Shown: piece by piece, positions 9,616-21,163 of the stretch
How positions within the stretch are numbered: position 1 is the first letter of the stretch
Layout: the number at the start of each line of letters is the position of its first letter
NCBI GenBank assembly: GCA_947044365.1
Contig: OX345636.1
Location: 949,501-1,013,500 of the forward strand
Direction: 5' to 3'
Source: Petrosia ficiformis
Taxonomy: Eukaryota > Porifera > Demospongiae > Haplosclerida > Petrosiidae
DNA: 64,000 bases
Made by a program: the position numbers and the translations under genes
The notes under the pieces: generated by a model
What the model was told of the DNA's origin: nothing
The model's database searches: none
What the model saw: the letters and a program-made list of their open reading frames with translations, nothing else

Positions 9616-11357
9616 TATCACATGTTATACCTAATTATTATAATACACTATATTATATACCATTCAAGATCAAAAGAAATTAATATTTGTAAATATTACC
9701 TTATAAGGAAACCTACTTTACCAATTTATAAAATATCTAGTTTATAAAATACATAGTCACTCAGTACCTGTAAACCACAAATCTTTGTAGTCTCATACAC
9801 ACATGTACCTACACAGTACCTGTATGTACATGTGTTTATGTAAATACACAGTACATGTACGGACTATATACCTGCCTCAATATCTGAAGATCATCTTTCA
9901 TAAACTTTCCACTATAGTACATGTATCTTCATATTCATCTGAATATAGGACAATATTAAAATAATGATAATAAAAATGTAATTACATGTATGTTATAATA
10001 TATACATACACACATGTATAATTTTAAAATGTACATGTATATTTAAAATTGTATGATTATATAAAAAAGCAGGAGATAATACAGGCATGTGTATAATACA
10101 TGTACATATACTATACAGTACTGAACTCTCTAGTACAATATAATACAGTATACATTAGGGGACTATGAGTTTTCTCTAGCATGATAATAACTAACATCAT
10201 GTGGTAATGGAGATAAAATGTGCATAGTTATGACTAGTTGATATGCAAGTTATAACTGTTGTTATACCACACTGCATGGGTGATTGCCATGGTAACCTTT
10301 GATGTATTGTTGGAGCTATTGCTCATAACATGCCTATAGACAAAGAGATATTGTGTCTAGCCATCATCCAATTGCATTTTCACAGTTTTTACTAATTGGT
10401 ATAGTACTATGGTTTCTACTTGACAAGAAATGTGATTTAATTGCATACTTTTGTGTTACCATAGTATAAAATACATATAGCCCTGTTTGGAGACAGTTAT
10501 GGGTACATAACACCATTGAGATAAATGTCTTGGGCTATGCTCTCGACTAATTATCTTGTGGGTGTTATAACCCCATAACTGCCTCCAACCAGGTCTATAC
10601 CCTATACTCAATACCTACTAATGCTACAAGTGGTAATCTAGTATTACAACATGTACTATGCTGTCTACATATTACTACTAGTACAACATACATGTACTAG
10701 CAATACTACATGTACATGTACATGTACATAACTATGTAACTGGTATATGTACATGTACATAATTATGTAACTGGTATAATATAATATGTTAAGAGGAAAT
10801 GTGTGTATAGTGAGGTCAAAGGTAACTAACATTTATCATATATGAGTAGAGACACTATTCTATTGTAATCATCCATGTAATAATAGAACATGTACATGTA
10901 CACTTCAACATATATATGACACTTCTACATGTACACAGCTTGTATATTACTAAGTATAGGGTAATCCCAATGCTTTTCCTTCATTGCAATTATAATCTCA
11001 CGTGTTCAATTTCTGCACATGCGCAAACATTAAACGAATATCCGGATACTAAAAATACACAGCCCTAATCTACATAAATACATATATAACATGTATACTA
11101 GGGTTGGGATGAGGGTTGTAAAACTACATTTTAAGCTTCGTCAGCACAAAAGGATGAATATTTGAACATTAAGTTGTGTAATGCTGTTGTTACATTGATT
11201 GGTTATAGGATGCTTCCAATACTGTTTTATAACAAGTACTGCTCTTGTTCCTGTCACTGTTTCTACTTGTATTTAGCATCACTGGACTCAGAAATGAGAC
11301 AGAAGCAGCCAGCAACACAGTATCAACTTTTCTGGAACACACCCACATTATTAACCA
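9616..11357. other. AT-rich intergenic DNA rich in TACATGTA
   Basis: No gene seen. The palindrome TACATGTA and its extensions (GTACATGTAC) occur many times, with short tandem clusters at 10690–10760. A fold-back element at 10476–10599 is listed separately. Confidence 0.6.
10476..10599. mobile_element. Fold-back MITE, 124 bp
   Basis: Left arm TATAGCCCTGTTTGGAGACA with GTTATGGG pairs with the right arm, which read in reverse is TATAGACCTGGTTGGAGGCA with GTTATGGGG. The arms cover roughly 40 bp each with few mismatches. TA at each edge suggests a TA target duplication. No coding capacity. Confidence 0.6.
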
Positions 11358-11530
11358 CACTGTAAAAAATAAGGTGTCATAGTAACACCAATTTGGGGTG
11401 TTAAGTGACTGTGCGAATTTGACACCAAAAATGGGGTGTCAAATCAATGACACCCCTAAATGGTGCCAAGGTAACACACATGGAAGTGTCATCAGAGACT
11501 TTAATGGTGGTATAGAAACACCTGATATGA
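11358..11530. repeat. Left subterminal region of the EnSpm element
   Basis: TIR followed by direct and inverted copies of GGTGTCA/TGACACC (around 11375, 11418, 11436, 11449), including a small palindrome, TTTGACACC … GGGGTGTCAAA. These are probable transposase-binding repeats. Confidence 0.7.
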
Positions 11531-11685
11531 AGATTTGGGGTGTCATATTAAATCTTAATTTCTGATTTCAATTTATTATCAAAATAATATTAATAACAAA
11601 CCAAGAGTAAACAAAAATAGATAAGTGAAAAAAAATGATAAATGATACATGTAGGTGATGAGAGAAAAAAAATAATGAATGATGG

Positions 11686-13948
11686 TTAAATCTTATCCAA
11701 ACAATCCATAACAACCCTCACTGACAATGGTAACTTTTGTGTAGGCTTGATACAATACACATATTGTTCCATAAAAAGCATCAGATGATTGAAACATTGA
11801 GGATACGATATATTGTAAATGTAATAGGATGCAAAGCAACAATGTGTAGCTGTTGTAACAGATGGCATACTTAGAAAGTTTTCTTTTTCAATCACTACTT
11901 TAATGTCGGTGATTTCATCAACTGTCACTCCAAAGGCAGCAATGAATGGAGCACGAGACTCTACCATTTCTAGACACTCTTCAATGTTGATTGATTCACC
12001 CTGTAAGATCAAGTAAAATAAAATGGTACTTACATAGTTACCATATCAAATTTCTTTTTTTTTTGTCACAACACATTCTTAGTTTTTACCTCAAATGTGG
12101 TTATAAATGACATCCTCCCTTTGCTTCTAGAATTCAATAGTGCTTCCAGCAACAACAGAACATACACAGTGGTACGATCTAAATAAAGAAGATACATCCA
12201 CTAGTTCAAAAACTACAATAGCTAGATTAAGTAACCTGGGTTTTCATTATCTGATGCATTGTACTGTGCAAGTAAAGATTTCACAGGTTTTCTGTTTTCT
12301 TTATCAGCATAAAGAAATACTCGTCTCTGAATATCACTCCATCTAGCAGTCACGTCAGATTCAATACATCCAGTCAATCTGCAAAACTCGTTAATTATCT
12401 GTATTTAATTAATTATGAATAAATCAAGTATGAATTATATGTAATATACCTACCACTTTAGGTTCTTTTAAACATGGAAAGTTGTGTAAAACATCTTTAA
12501 CAATAGGATTGTCTTCTAATATCCATTTCTGCCTATAAACAGCTGTGGCTTCCATCAAACTAACCATGCTAGATAGAGACCATTTATTTGACTTGTAATT
12601 CTTCTGAATATAGGCAATATGCTGTTCATACTCAGCCATATCTGAGGCTGATGGTGCTTCTACTGACTGTGTTTGAATCTTGAGCTTTTTCTGAGGGGGT
12701 GGAACATCAATCCCAATCTTTTCAGCTCTAGCTGGTCGTCTAAGATTTTTGAATTTCATTCGCAGCTTTTGTTTCCAAGAATCCTGAAGATACAGTATGT
12801 AATTATATAAACAATATTGACAGTAAGAGATGAAAAATTAAATGTGATATGTTGTATACACTTACATAGCCTGAGCCAACACTATCTTTGAGACTAGGGT
12901 GTTTATCTATTAGTTTCTTGCATATTATGTTATAGTCCTCAGAGGTAGGTCGAAAGGTATGTACCAACATAAGTGTTGAAAGAGCACTAATGATTTCATC
13001 TCTGGCTTTTCTGGTAGGTACTCCAGATTTTAAAGCAGCAGTTGTCTCCATTGAAAATCGTGATGGAATTTTAAGCTTTTCTGCCCAGTCAGACAAGGGT
13101 ACCTCACTATGTTAAGGAGACATATTTTGACATACATGACTGCATTTAAAGTGATAGTGTAATTATATAGATTCATACCTAGAAGATAGGGCCATGATGT
13201 TTATCAAATAAAATATATGTAATAATTACAGTAAAAAGATTGCACAACTTACTTATCATCCAAGACTACAGAGTTTGATTCTAAAGTGGAGTTGACTGAA
13301 AGAACAGAGTCGGTATCACTGTAAATTTAAACAAAGCAAAAATAACACATTATAAAAGAGCTTAGATGGTCTGGTAAATAATGTATATAATATATAATGA
13401 CATTACATACCAGTAGTCCACAGTGAAACTCACCTACACAAAGGTATATCTTTATTAATTTCATACTGAAGCCGACAGGGAGTATAATTTTTGTTAACAG
13501 AAGGAGTAGCTGATTGGTTTTCCGAATCACTTAAGTTACAGATATCTGATGTAGGGGTCATAGAACTACTGGAAGTACCCTTTACCAATATATAGTAATA
13601 TAAAAGAAATAGTGATTAATTTTACATATGCTACAGCATATCATTTAGCACATGTTGTAGACATGATTGTAAATTATAATAATATTAAAATAGCTTTACC
13701 AGTATTGATGGATGACTCTGGGCCTTATGTACTGCTCTCTTTATTTTTAGACGATCTCCTAGTAGAGGAGCAATCTCACGTAGGTATTCATCATTCATCT
13801 CGAGAAATACTTCTCCGTCTATTTTATGGTCTATAACGCTATCCAGAATCTCTTGAGATATAGTTGGTACTTCGTTCTTCAAATACATACAAACTTCTTC
13901 TGGAGACAAGTGGTCAAATGATGCCATCTTCTCTTCTACTGGTTCCAT
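11686..13948 (-). CDS. SAM-domain accessory protein of the EnSpm transposon, 8 exons
   Basis: Exons on the minus strand in order: 13700–13948, 13434–13579, 13253–13318, 12866–13106, 12454–12783, 12236–12398, 12090–12178, 11686–12000. All have GT–AG boundaries. They total 1599 bp and encode 532 residues with no internal stop. The start is the ATG of MEPVEEKMASFDHLSPEE. Residues about 12–75 form a sterile alpha motif domain (VCMYLKNEVP, KIDGEVFLEMNDEYL, LGDRLKIKRAV). A serine-rich linker follows, then a conserved module (SDWAEKLKIPSRFS, IDKHPSLKDSVGSGY, SWKQKLRMKFKNLRRPAR). The C-terminal half is helical with no known catalytic motif. A role in DNA binding or transposase regulation, by analogy with plant CACTA accessory proteins, is inference. 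The similar SAM proteins I recall from fish and other animals are unnamed. Confidence 0.85.
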
Positions 13949-14036
13949 CTATAGTTCACTCAACTTACTAAACCGCCAAATGTGCTTATCACGTGACGTT
14001 CATGCGATTAGTGTGCTCTAATTAGAGAAAACAACT
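13949..14036. promoter_or_regulatory. 88-bp bidirectional promoter region of the EnSpm genes
   Basis: Only 88 bp separate the two divergent start codons. The gap contains CACGTGACG (an E-box/CRE-like core) near 13990 and few other recognisable signals. Both 5' UTRs and the shared promoter must lie here unless upstream noncoding exons exist. Confidence 0.6.
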
Positions 14037-17000
14037 ATGGCAAAATTTGTGTGCCCCTATTGCCCAGAGGATGAATTTATTGCCCCTTCTCGGACACTTC
14101 TTTTGACCCACATACGAATGGTACATTCATTAGATCCTAACTTTAGTATCCAGTGTTCAATAGATGGTTGTTCAAGAACTTTTACCAACTTTAGAACGTA
14201 TCAGAATCATCAACGTACATATCATTCTATCGTTACTAATAGTAGTGATCAGTCAGTTAGTGATCATGACAATCAAGAATTTTGGAATACTAATTCAAAT
14301 TCAGAAATGTATACTTCGATTTCGGAAACAGCTGTAGACATGAGATCATTTTCTGCAAGGTGGATCTTGAAAACAAGTGAAACTAGGAGTCTGACAAGGA
14401 GAGCAACTCTTGGAATTGTGGCTGATGTATCAGATATGGTGGATTTTGTTGTTGAATCTCTCAGAACCCAAACAAACAGTGTTTTGAGTAATGCAGGTGT
14501 TGATTTATCTACATTATCAAAAGTTGATGAGGTCTTCAGCAGTTCTAATACCAGACCATTTGAAGGCTTAACGTCCTTCCACCATCAAGTGCAATATTAC
14601 AAGGACTATTTTAACTTTATTGTAAGTCATATTATGTAATAAAGAGTGTAGTACAGCTTCATGTACATGTACGTGTATGTGCATATTTATTATTATTGTA
14701 GTTCTATATTATTATAATTCTGTCAATTTGTGTACACGTATATTTCTGTAGGAACCCAGAAGAATTGTCCTAAAAGAATCATCAACACTAAGGCTTGCAG
14801 GAAGAAAAAGAAGAGTTGTTGTCAAAAAAGTAGAAACTATGTACATTCCTTTACTAGATACTTTGCAAAGTCAACTTAATAACTCTACAATTATAGCTGA
14901 GGTTAGTATAATGGAAGTATGTGAAACTCGTTATGTGTAACATATTACTTCAGGTCAATCACAGTCATGAGAATGCATCACTAGGCCTCCTTTGTGATTA
15001 CTGTGACAGTCAGCATTTTCGTAAACACCCACTTTTTTCTTCTGATAATTCATCCTTGCAACTCATATTTTATTATGATGAATTAGAAATTTGCAACCCG
15101 TTGGGATCTAGGCGAACTAAACACAAGATTGGTAAGTACATTCACTTTAGGTCAGGATTCTTATAGTATCAATATCTATATCAGTACATATCTAATTTGA
15201 AAATTAATAATAACAGTTAATGATTTGCTTAATAACCCATATTATTATTTTTCACCAGAGAATAATTATGACAGTACCCCTATCTGTTTTTCCAACACTC
15301 ATTTTAGGTGTGTTTTATTACATCCTCGGAAATTTAAGACCACAACTTAGATCAAAGATTAGTAACATCCAATTGTTACTACTTGCAAAGTATAAAACCG
15401 TAGCAGAGTTTGGAATTGATGAAGTTCTTAGTCCAATCATGGAGGATATCCGTAAACTTGAATCTGTAAACTAATTAACTTTTGATACATATATATAGCA
15501 TATCATTTTGATTGTTTATTCAGGAGAAAGGCATTCCATTAATTGTGAATGGAGTTGAACGCTACTTTCGTGGCACTATAACTATTGTGTCAGCTGACAA
15601 CCCAGCTAGCACTTTGCTAGGAGGATTTAAGCAAAGTGCCTCTGCATTTAGGTTTTGTAGATTCTGCAATGGAACTACTGCAGACATCCAATCAAAGGTA
15701 TGTAAAAACTATTTGAAATTAATAGCTTTACATGTACTTTTTGAAGTATTAATTGATAACATGTACATTTGTATTTACGTTTACAGTTCGTAGAGTCCCA
15801 GTTTCGTCTTAGATCAGCTGATGAACACTCTGATCATTGCAAATTACTTGAACGAAATGACTTATCAGTCGCAGATAAACAACACTATTCCACTACATTT
15901 GGAATCAACCGCCGAGCATTGTTAGACACTTTACAATTTTTTGATGTCACATCTGGCGCTCTTATCCCCGATATTATGCATGACATTTTGGAAGGAGCAC
16001 TTCCTCTGCAGCTCAAACTTATGTTAAAAGTATTTTATCATTTTATATTTATTTATGGTACAATATGTTAATATGTATTTTCTATGTAGGTCTTTATTGT
16101 TGATCAAAAGATGTTAACTCTTGGAGCAATTGATGATCTATTCACAAAGCTGAACTTGCGTTCCATCGATGGAGAAAAGCCCTCTACTCTTGCTGCAGTT
16201 TCTCTTGCTACAGTAGACTCAAATCTTCATCAACATGGTTAGGGTTAAATCACATTATTAAGAAGAAGATTAAAGAATGTATTTTATCACTGTCTCTTTT
16301 TATCTGTAGCTATGCAGATGTGGACACTAGCTCGGTTTCTTCCTTTAGCAATTGGACACATAGTGCCAGAAGGAAATGAATATTGGGAGAATTTTTTACG
16401 TCTCCTTGATATAATGGATGTTTTGTTTGCACGTTGCATTCCTACAGAACTGTGCGGATATTTAGAATCATTAATCAGTGACCATCATTCCACATTTAGA
16501 AGTTTGTATCCCAATGTCTCTATTACTTTAAAGATGCATTCAATGGTTCACATGCCACGACTTATTATGCAGTCAGTTTCCATTCCTTCTTTTCCCTAAT
16601 AGCAATTGTTTTAAAGTTATTTTTATAGGTTTGGACCCCTGATAAATCACTGGACCACTCGCTTTGAAGCAAAACACAAATATTTTAAACATCTTGCAAG
16701 TGTTATGGGAAATTTTACCAATATTTGCTATTCATTAGCACTACGTCACCAACTGTATCAGTGTTATCTTTCGTTAAACTCCGATGCACTGGCAGGAGAG
16801 AATATAGAAATTGGTCCTGGTACGTGACATTATGTAATGTGATCTTAAATATTTATGAGGTTTATTAGGGTCATCAGTTGAATGTCCTTTTAGTTTACTT
16901 TGGAATTCGAGAACACCAATACCAGCAACAACTTTGTTCAGGTACAAATTCCATAACACTTTCATTGTAAGTTTACATCTTGTACATTATAGAGCAAAGT

Positions 17001-17329
17001 GGGTACAGTTAAATGGCACTAAATATCAACTACCCTTCACAATAGTAATTGGAGTAGAAGAAGAATTGAAGTTTGGAAATGTTACTAGTATTTATGTTGA
17101 TGGAAAGACTGTTTTTTTTGAATTTATACCAATGGTAACACGACAGTTTAGTCACCATTATCATGCTTTTGAATTACTGTCACTGCCTATGGCATCTAGA
17201 CAAAGGTACCTTATTAAGCAAACAAACTTACTTGATTTTCATCCTTATGGTTCGTATCACTTGAACTCAGTATCTAATGATCCTGGGTTAGTGTATGTCG
17301 TCATCAGAAGTAATGTTTATCACAATTAA
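14037..17329 (+). CDS. EnSpm/CACTA transposase, 11 exons, 823 aa
   Basis: Exons: 14037–14621, 14752–14901, 14954–15131, 15308–15465, 15524–15697, 15787–16029, 16090–16237, 16310–16571, 16629–16819, 16894–16941, 16995–17329. The total is 2472 bp, divisible by three, with no internal stop. The N-terminus has two C2H2-like zinc fingers (CPYCPEDEF … HIRMVH; CSIDGCSRTF … HQRTYH). The middle carries family blocks HPLFSSDNSSLQLIFYYDE, EICNPLGSRRTKHK, GGFKQSASAFRFCRFC and LIPDIMHDILEGALPLQ. The C-terminal block is FGPLINHWTTRFEAKHKYFK. These match animal EnSpm transposases, which I recall as RNase H-fold enzymes; I did not assign the catalytic triad. The acceptor of exon 11 was chosen at tatagag because the closer AG gives an immediate stop. 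It probably cuts the GTGTCA-rich ends of this element. Confidence 0.88.
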
Positions 17330-17439
17330 ATTATTCTATTATTTTCTTATATATTTTTCATTCCATGATAAGTATACTTATCATTGATTAATTGTTATTA
17401 AAAAATTAATAAAATTATACATAAAAACTATAATAAATG

Positions 17440-17705
17440 TTGATAATAGCACCCTAGTGTGTTGAGTGGACACAGCAGTGTAATAATGGCACCCCAGTGT
17501 TGTTATAACACCCATAAATTTGACACCAAGGTGTGGTGTGAACACGGTAGTGTAACTATGGCACCCTAGTGTTGTTATAACACCCATAAATTTGACACCA
17601 AGGTGTGGCGTGAACACGGTAGTGTAACTATGGCACCCTAGTGTTATCACAACACTCATTAATTTGACACCCCGGTGTACACCTGACACTCCATTTTTTA
17701 CAGTG
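17440..17705. repeat. Right subterminal tandem repeats and TIR of the EnSpm element
   Basis: Two and a half tandem copies of a ~75-bp unit (GTTGTTATAACACCCATAAA, TTTGACACCAAGGTGTGG, TGAACACGGTAGTGTAACTA) lead into the terminal ATTTTTTACAGTG. The unit packs inverted GTGT/ACAC motifs, like the subterminal repeats bound by CACTA accessory proteins. Confidence 0.8.
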
Positions 17706-18640
17706 TGGGAAAGGGAATCATAAGCGCTTTGCTAATACCGATACTAGTACTGATGACGAGGATTTTCGATCTCCTAAAAAGAAGTGTTCTCAAAAGAAGT
17801 CAAGTTCAGAAAGATTTGGTTCTAAGACTAGTGAAACGGAGATATCAGAAATATCCAAAGGGTATACCCCTGGCAATACTAAGTGAAGCACCAACTGGGC
17901 CTTGACCGTATTCAACGATTGGAAAGCAGCCAGGGAACGGCATTGATCAGAGAGTTGCCCTTCTGATTTACTAGAAAACCCAGTTGTAGACAAGCTCAAC
18001 AAGTGGTTACGGATGTTCGTTAATGAAGTGAGATGGCAGGATGGTGAGCATTATCCATCTCGATCAATCCACCAGTTTTTGGCTGGATTACAAAGGCGTT
18101 TCGAGAATAAACAAGTCCCTTGTCCTGCTGTTCCTAACCTTAACTCGAGGTATTTGGTGTTCTTGATGGACCTTTACTTGTCCAAGTTGCCACTGTATGC
18201 TTTTCAAAAGGATATTCTGTTTCTTCGACCGAAACAGAAAACCCCATCTGGCGATGCTGGAATAGCTTGGTATGAAAATGTAGCTGTTGGAAAAAAACAC
18301 CCTGTCAACCATAATAAACAATATGTGCAAAGACGCTGGAATCAGAGGCAAAACAAATCATAGCATGAGAGCTTCTGGAGCCACAACGATGTTCCAAAAT
18401 AATGTTCCGGAGTGCGTCATTCAAAGTGTCACGGAGCGTAGATCACTTGATTCACTCAGAGCCTACGAACAGATATCAACAGCTCAACATACCGAAGTTA
18501 GTAAAATTCTGATGAGTAATCACACTACTGTGGAGAGTTCCGGCTCTGGAGGGCCAACAAAATCTGATTTGTCTGGATTTGTGTTCACTAATTGTTCAAC
18601 TGGTCATGTAAACATAATGTGAAGGAAGATTCTGAGTAAA
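17706..18640 (+). pseudogene. Crypton-type tyrosine recombinase, copy A, broken
   Basis: The reading begins directly at the EnSpm edge (GKGNHKRFANTD) with an acidic/basic leader DDEDFRSPKKKCSQKKSSSE. A core-binding segment follows (STNWALTVFNDWKAARE, YPSRSIHQFLAGLQRRFENK), then the C-terminal catalytic part: FLRPKQKTPSGDAG, TNHSMRASGATTMFQ, SLDSLRAYEQIS. HxxR and the Tyr are present, but the usual GHRS block reads ERRS, losing a catalytic His. Stops interrupt the frame near 17884 and 17946. The stretch carrying the first catalytic Arg, about 100 residues, is missing between NLNSR and YLVFLMDLYLSK. Copy B shares this deletion. Not functional; family is DUF3504/Crypton-like. Confidence 0.75.
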
Positions 18641-18743
18641 ATAATGATGAATGATGTTGAATTTGCTGCTTTGAATCATTTATCATTTGTTGCTTTAAAT
18701 CATTATCAATTGCTGCTTTAAATCTCTCAATAATCAATAAGCT

Positions 18744-18799
18744 TCCTGTCTGATATCTATATATATCCCCCAGGGGATATATATAGATATCAGACAGGA
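18744..18799. repeat. Perfect 27-bp palindrome with 2-nt loop
   Basis: The arms 18744–18770 and 18773–18799 are exact complements (TCCTGTCTGATATC … to CCCC, and back) with loop CA. It lies about 130 bp after the Crypton reading frame. Copy B near 33852–33880 keeps only part of it. Confidence 0.95.
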
Positions 18800-18879
18800 T
18801 GTGATCTGTCAACAGATGATATGCTATATAATTGTAGGGCAGTGCCTTTGATCTATAAGGTTTCCATGAGATAAAATTA

Positions 18880-19540
18880 TATACATGTATATAGCAAGTA
18901 CATAACTATATTGCATAATACAACTCACAAACACAGAAGAGAGTATGGAACAGCTGTAAACTTAAATTGAAGTTGGTCACATGTGCAACTCTTGAGTTAC
19001 ACTAAGCCCCCGCTCTTATAAAATGCAAATGCAACACATAAAAGCAGTACTGATTATAATAGTACTTGGGATAACGTAAAGAGTTTATATTATTTCCAAT
19101 ATCTCAAAAAACATAAAATCCAGTAACTTATCTATTATTTGATAGGAGACATATTGGCTGCAAATGGAAACACATACTGTATAATATTTACAATAACAGG
19201 GCTGTGAACAATAGCAATTATTTAATTATAGTGGTCCATTGTTCAGAACACTACATCTTCTCTCTCCTCGAAATGTGGGTATGAATCTGTCGAGATAATG
19301 ACAAACTCTTTATGGATAACGTCTTTCTTTATTAGGTAAAGGAATATCACTATCAACGTCAGGCGAATGGCATTAACAAAAAATGTATCATCAATGTATA
19401 TTAGCAGAAATATTATTGTCATTTCAATCCTGACTGATCTCAGTTGACTAATTTTCTTTACTCACATCAGAAGTGACTATGGAACCAGAAATATGCTTAT
19501 CTATAAGATATCTCCAAATACATCCTCATCTTGTAAATCG
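18880..19540. mobile_element. LTR part with insert X, copy A
   Basis: This matches 33950–34600 of copy B. LTR sequence (gaagagagtatggaacagct, ggtcacatgtgcaactcttg) is followed by the ~200-bp segment X (ttatttccaatatctcaaaa … ttgttcagaacactacat, about 19085–19256) and then Gypsy 3' noncoding DNA. No gene of its own. Confidence 0.65.
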
Positions 19541-19544
19541 ATGT

Positions 19545-20492
19545 TTCAGAATAAGGATCCTGTGTTGTCCAGAATATATCCTGCTAACCATTCTGGACCA
19601 TGTCCAAAATTCCAAACATAGACAGCATCATCTTTCTTATAAGAACGACTGACTGCATGTGTATCATGTTTATCATGTACTGGCTTTTGGTTGTTTTGAG
19701 TTGTTCTGACCCTGTTCAACAGATCAAGCTTTAAGAGATCGAGTTGTGAATGGGGTATTCTTCCATTAACAGATCAGTTGTGCATTATGGTGTAATTTGG
19801 TAGCTGAATAGAAACTGAGCGATTTTTTCAGTCAATGTACCAGATGTGATTTCTTTAGTCCATGCTTAACAGTTTCAACGGCCCTTTCAGCTGGTCCATC
19901 AGAGGTTGGGTGATATAGTGCAGGAGTGTAGTGTTTAATTCCACTCTTTTTAAGAAATTTGTCAAACTCAGTGTTTCGTGCATTATCAGTGATTACTTTT
20001 TCTCAGAATCCAAAACAGAAGAATAAATTACACAGTATTTCAATAGTAGAACGAGAAACTGTAGAATGCATTAGAAGAACCTCTATCAATTTAGAAGGAG
20101 GATCAATCACTATTAATTACACCTGACCCATGAATGATGGATATGAGTTCTGGCCTATGGGCTGGTAGGCCATAACCATAACCAGAGGAGCAACAGGGGT
20201 AGTAGATCTATCAGTCTGACAGTTTCTACAGCATTTAACTCACTCCTCTATATCACCATCTAGACCAAGCCACCAAACAAATATTCCAGCTAGGGTTTTC
20301 ATCCTTGAAACTCCTGGGTGTCCGGTATGAAATTCATCTAAGACTTGAGTCTAAGCTGGTGAAGAGATAAATATTCTGTTTTCCCACAGGATACAATCAC
20401 CTTATGTAAATAATTCCATCTTGAAAAGGCTTCAAATTAGGGTCATCACAGCGATCTCGCCAGTTACTCAGAGTGAATTTGTAGGAGAAATG
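19545..20492 (-). pseudogene. Gypsy integrase remnant, copy A
   Basis: On the minus strand, in order: an HHCC zinc finger region (HPGVSRMKTLAGIFVWWL, 20270–20345), the core (DPPSKLIEVLLMHS), the AERAVETVKHGLKKS block near 19880, and a C-terminal FGHGPEWLAGYILDNTGS. Stops and frameshifts interrupt it. At 20493 integrase sequence joins LTR sequence directly, whereas copy B continues into more pol; an internal deletion is the simplest explanation. Confidence 0.75.
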
Positions 20493-21163
20493 ATCAACAA
20501 GCAGACACAACAAACAAACAAGCAGCCACAATGGCTTATTAAATTCATAAAACACAACCACAAAGGGCTTAGAAAATATTAAAGCAGCCCTCTGGCATAG
20601 AAACTAACAATATTAAACCAGTCACAGTGGCTTGGAAAAATAAGAATTTGCCACCATGGCTCAGCAAATAATGACCCACAATGCCTTAGAAAACAAGCAG
20701 GCACAATGACTTACAAAATGTGAAGTAAAAATGGAACACTGAATGACCAGTCTCGAGAGTCGAGAATGTTGGGTTAAAGATCTTCGGTAGCTAGCCAAAT
20801 TTCCCCACTTATCCAGTGTCCATATAATAATAAAATAGCATATTAATTTTATATAACATGCAAGAAACTATAATGTATAATGTAATCTACAAACAAAAAA
20901 GAGAAGTATAGAACTGCCGTAAACTTTAAGTTAGTCACATGTACAAGGCTACACTAAACACCTTTAACACACTATATAAGCAGTAGGCAATCATTAACTA
21001 CACATGCAATGCACAAAAGAAGTACTGATTAGTACTGATTGCAATTTAGAAGAAGCACTGATAAGTACTAATTAATCCTGCTAATGAATCCCTAGTATGT
21101 CTGATAGTCACATTTCTTGTCAAGCCCTGCCTAACATTAACTGGCAAGCAAATACCTTCCTCA
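20493..21163. mobile_element. Gypsy LTR lacking the Crypton and insert X
   Basis: About 670 bp matching both LTR pieces of the 32.3–37.5 kb element in one uninterrupted run: atgatcaacaagcag, gccacaatggctta, gatcttcggtagctagcc, gagaagtatagaactgcc, tctgatagtcacatttcttg, and the end accttcctca. It shows the LTR state before the Crypton entered (break near 20860) and without X (near 21035, where ACTGATTAGTACTGATTG remains). Confidence 0.7.

Larger units (their letters stand above)
11358..17705. mobile_element. Complete EnSpm/CACTA transposon, 6.35 kb
   Basis: Terminal inverted repeats begin CACTGTAAAAAAT (11358) and end ATTTTTTACAGTG (17705), fitting the CACTR ends of EnSpm/CACTA elements. Both ends carry dense GTGTCA/TGACACC subterminal motifs, as expected for transposase-binding sites. 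Inside are two divergently transcribed multi-exon genes (11686–13948 minus, 14037–17329 plus), both fully open after splicing. The right boundary is supported by the related Crypton copy near 32880, which reads uninterrupted through TGGGAAAG, the sequence directly after the element. The expected 3-bp target duplication is absent (CCA left, TGG right). Confidence 0.85.

Noticed and set aside
17381..17689. Open frame with GVKFMGVITTLGCHSYTT repeats
   Set aside because: It is the translation of the EnSpm subterminal tandem repeats, antisense to nothing coding.
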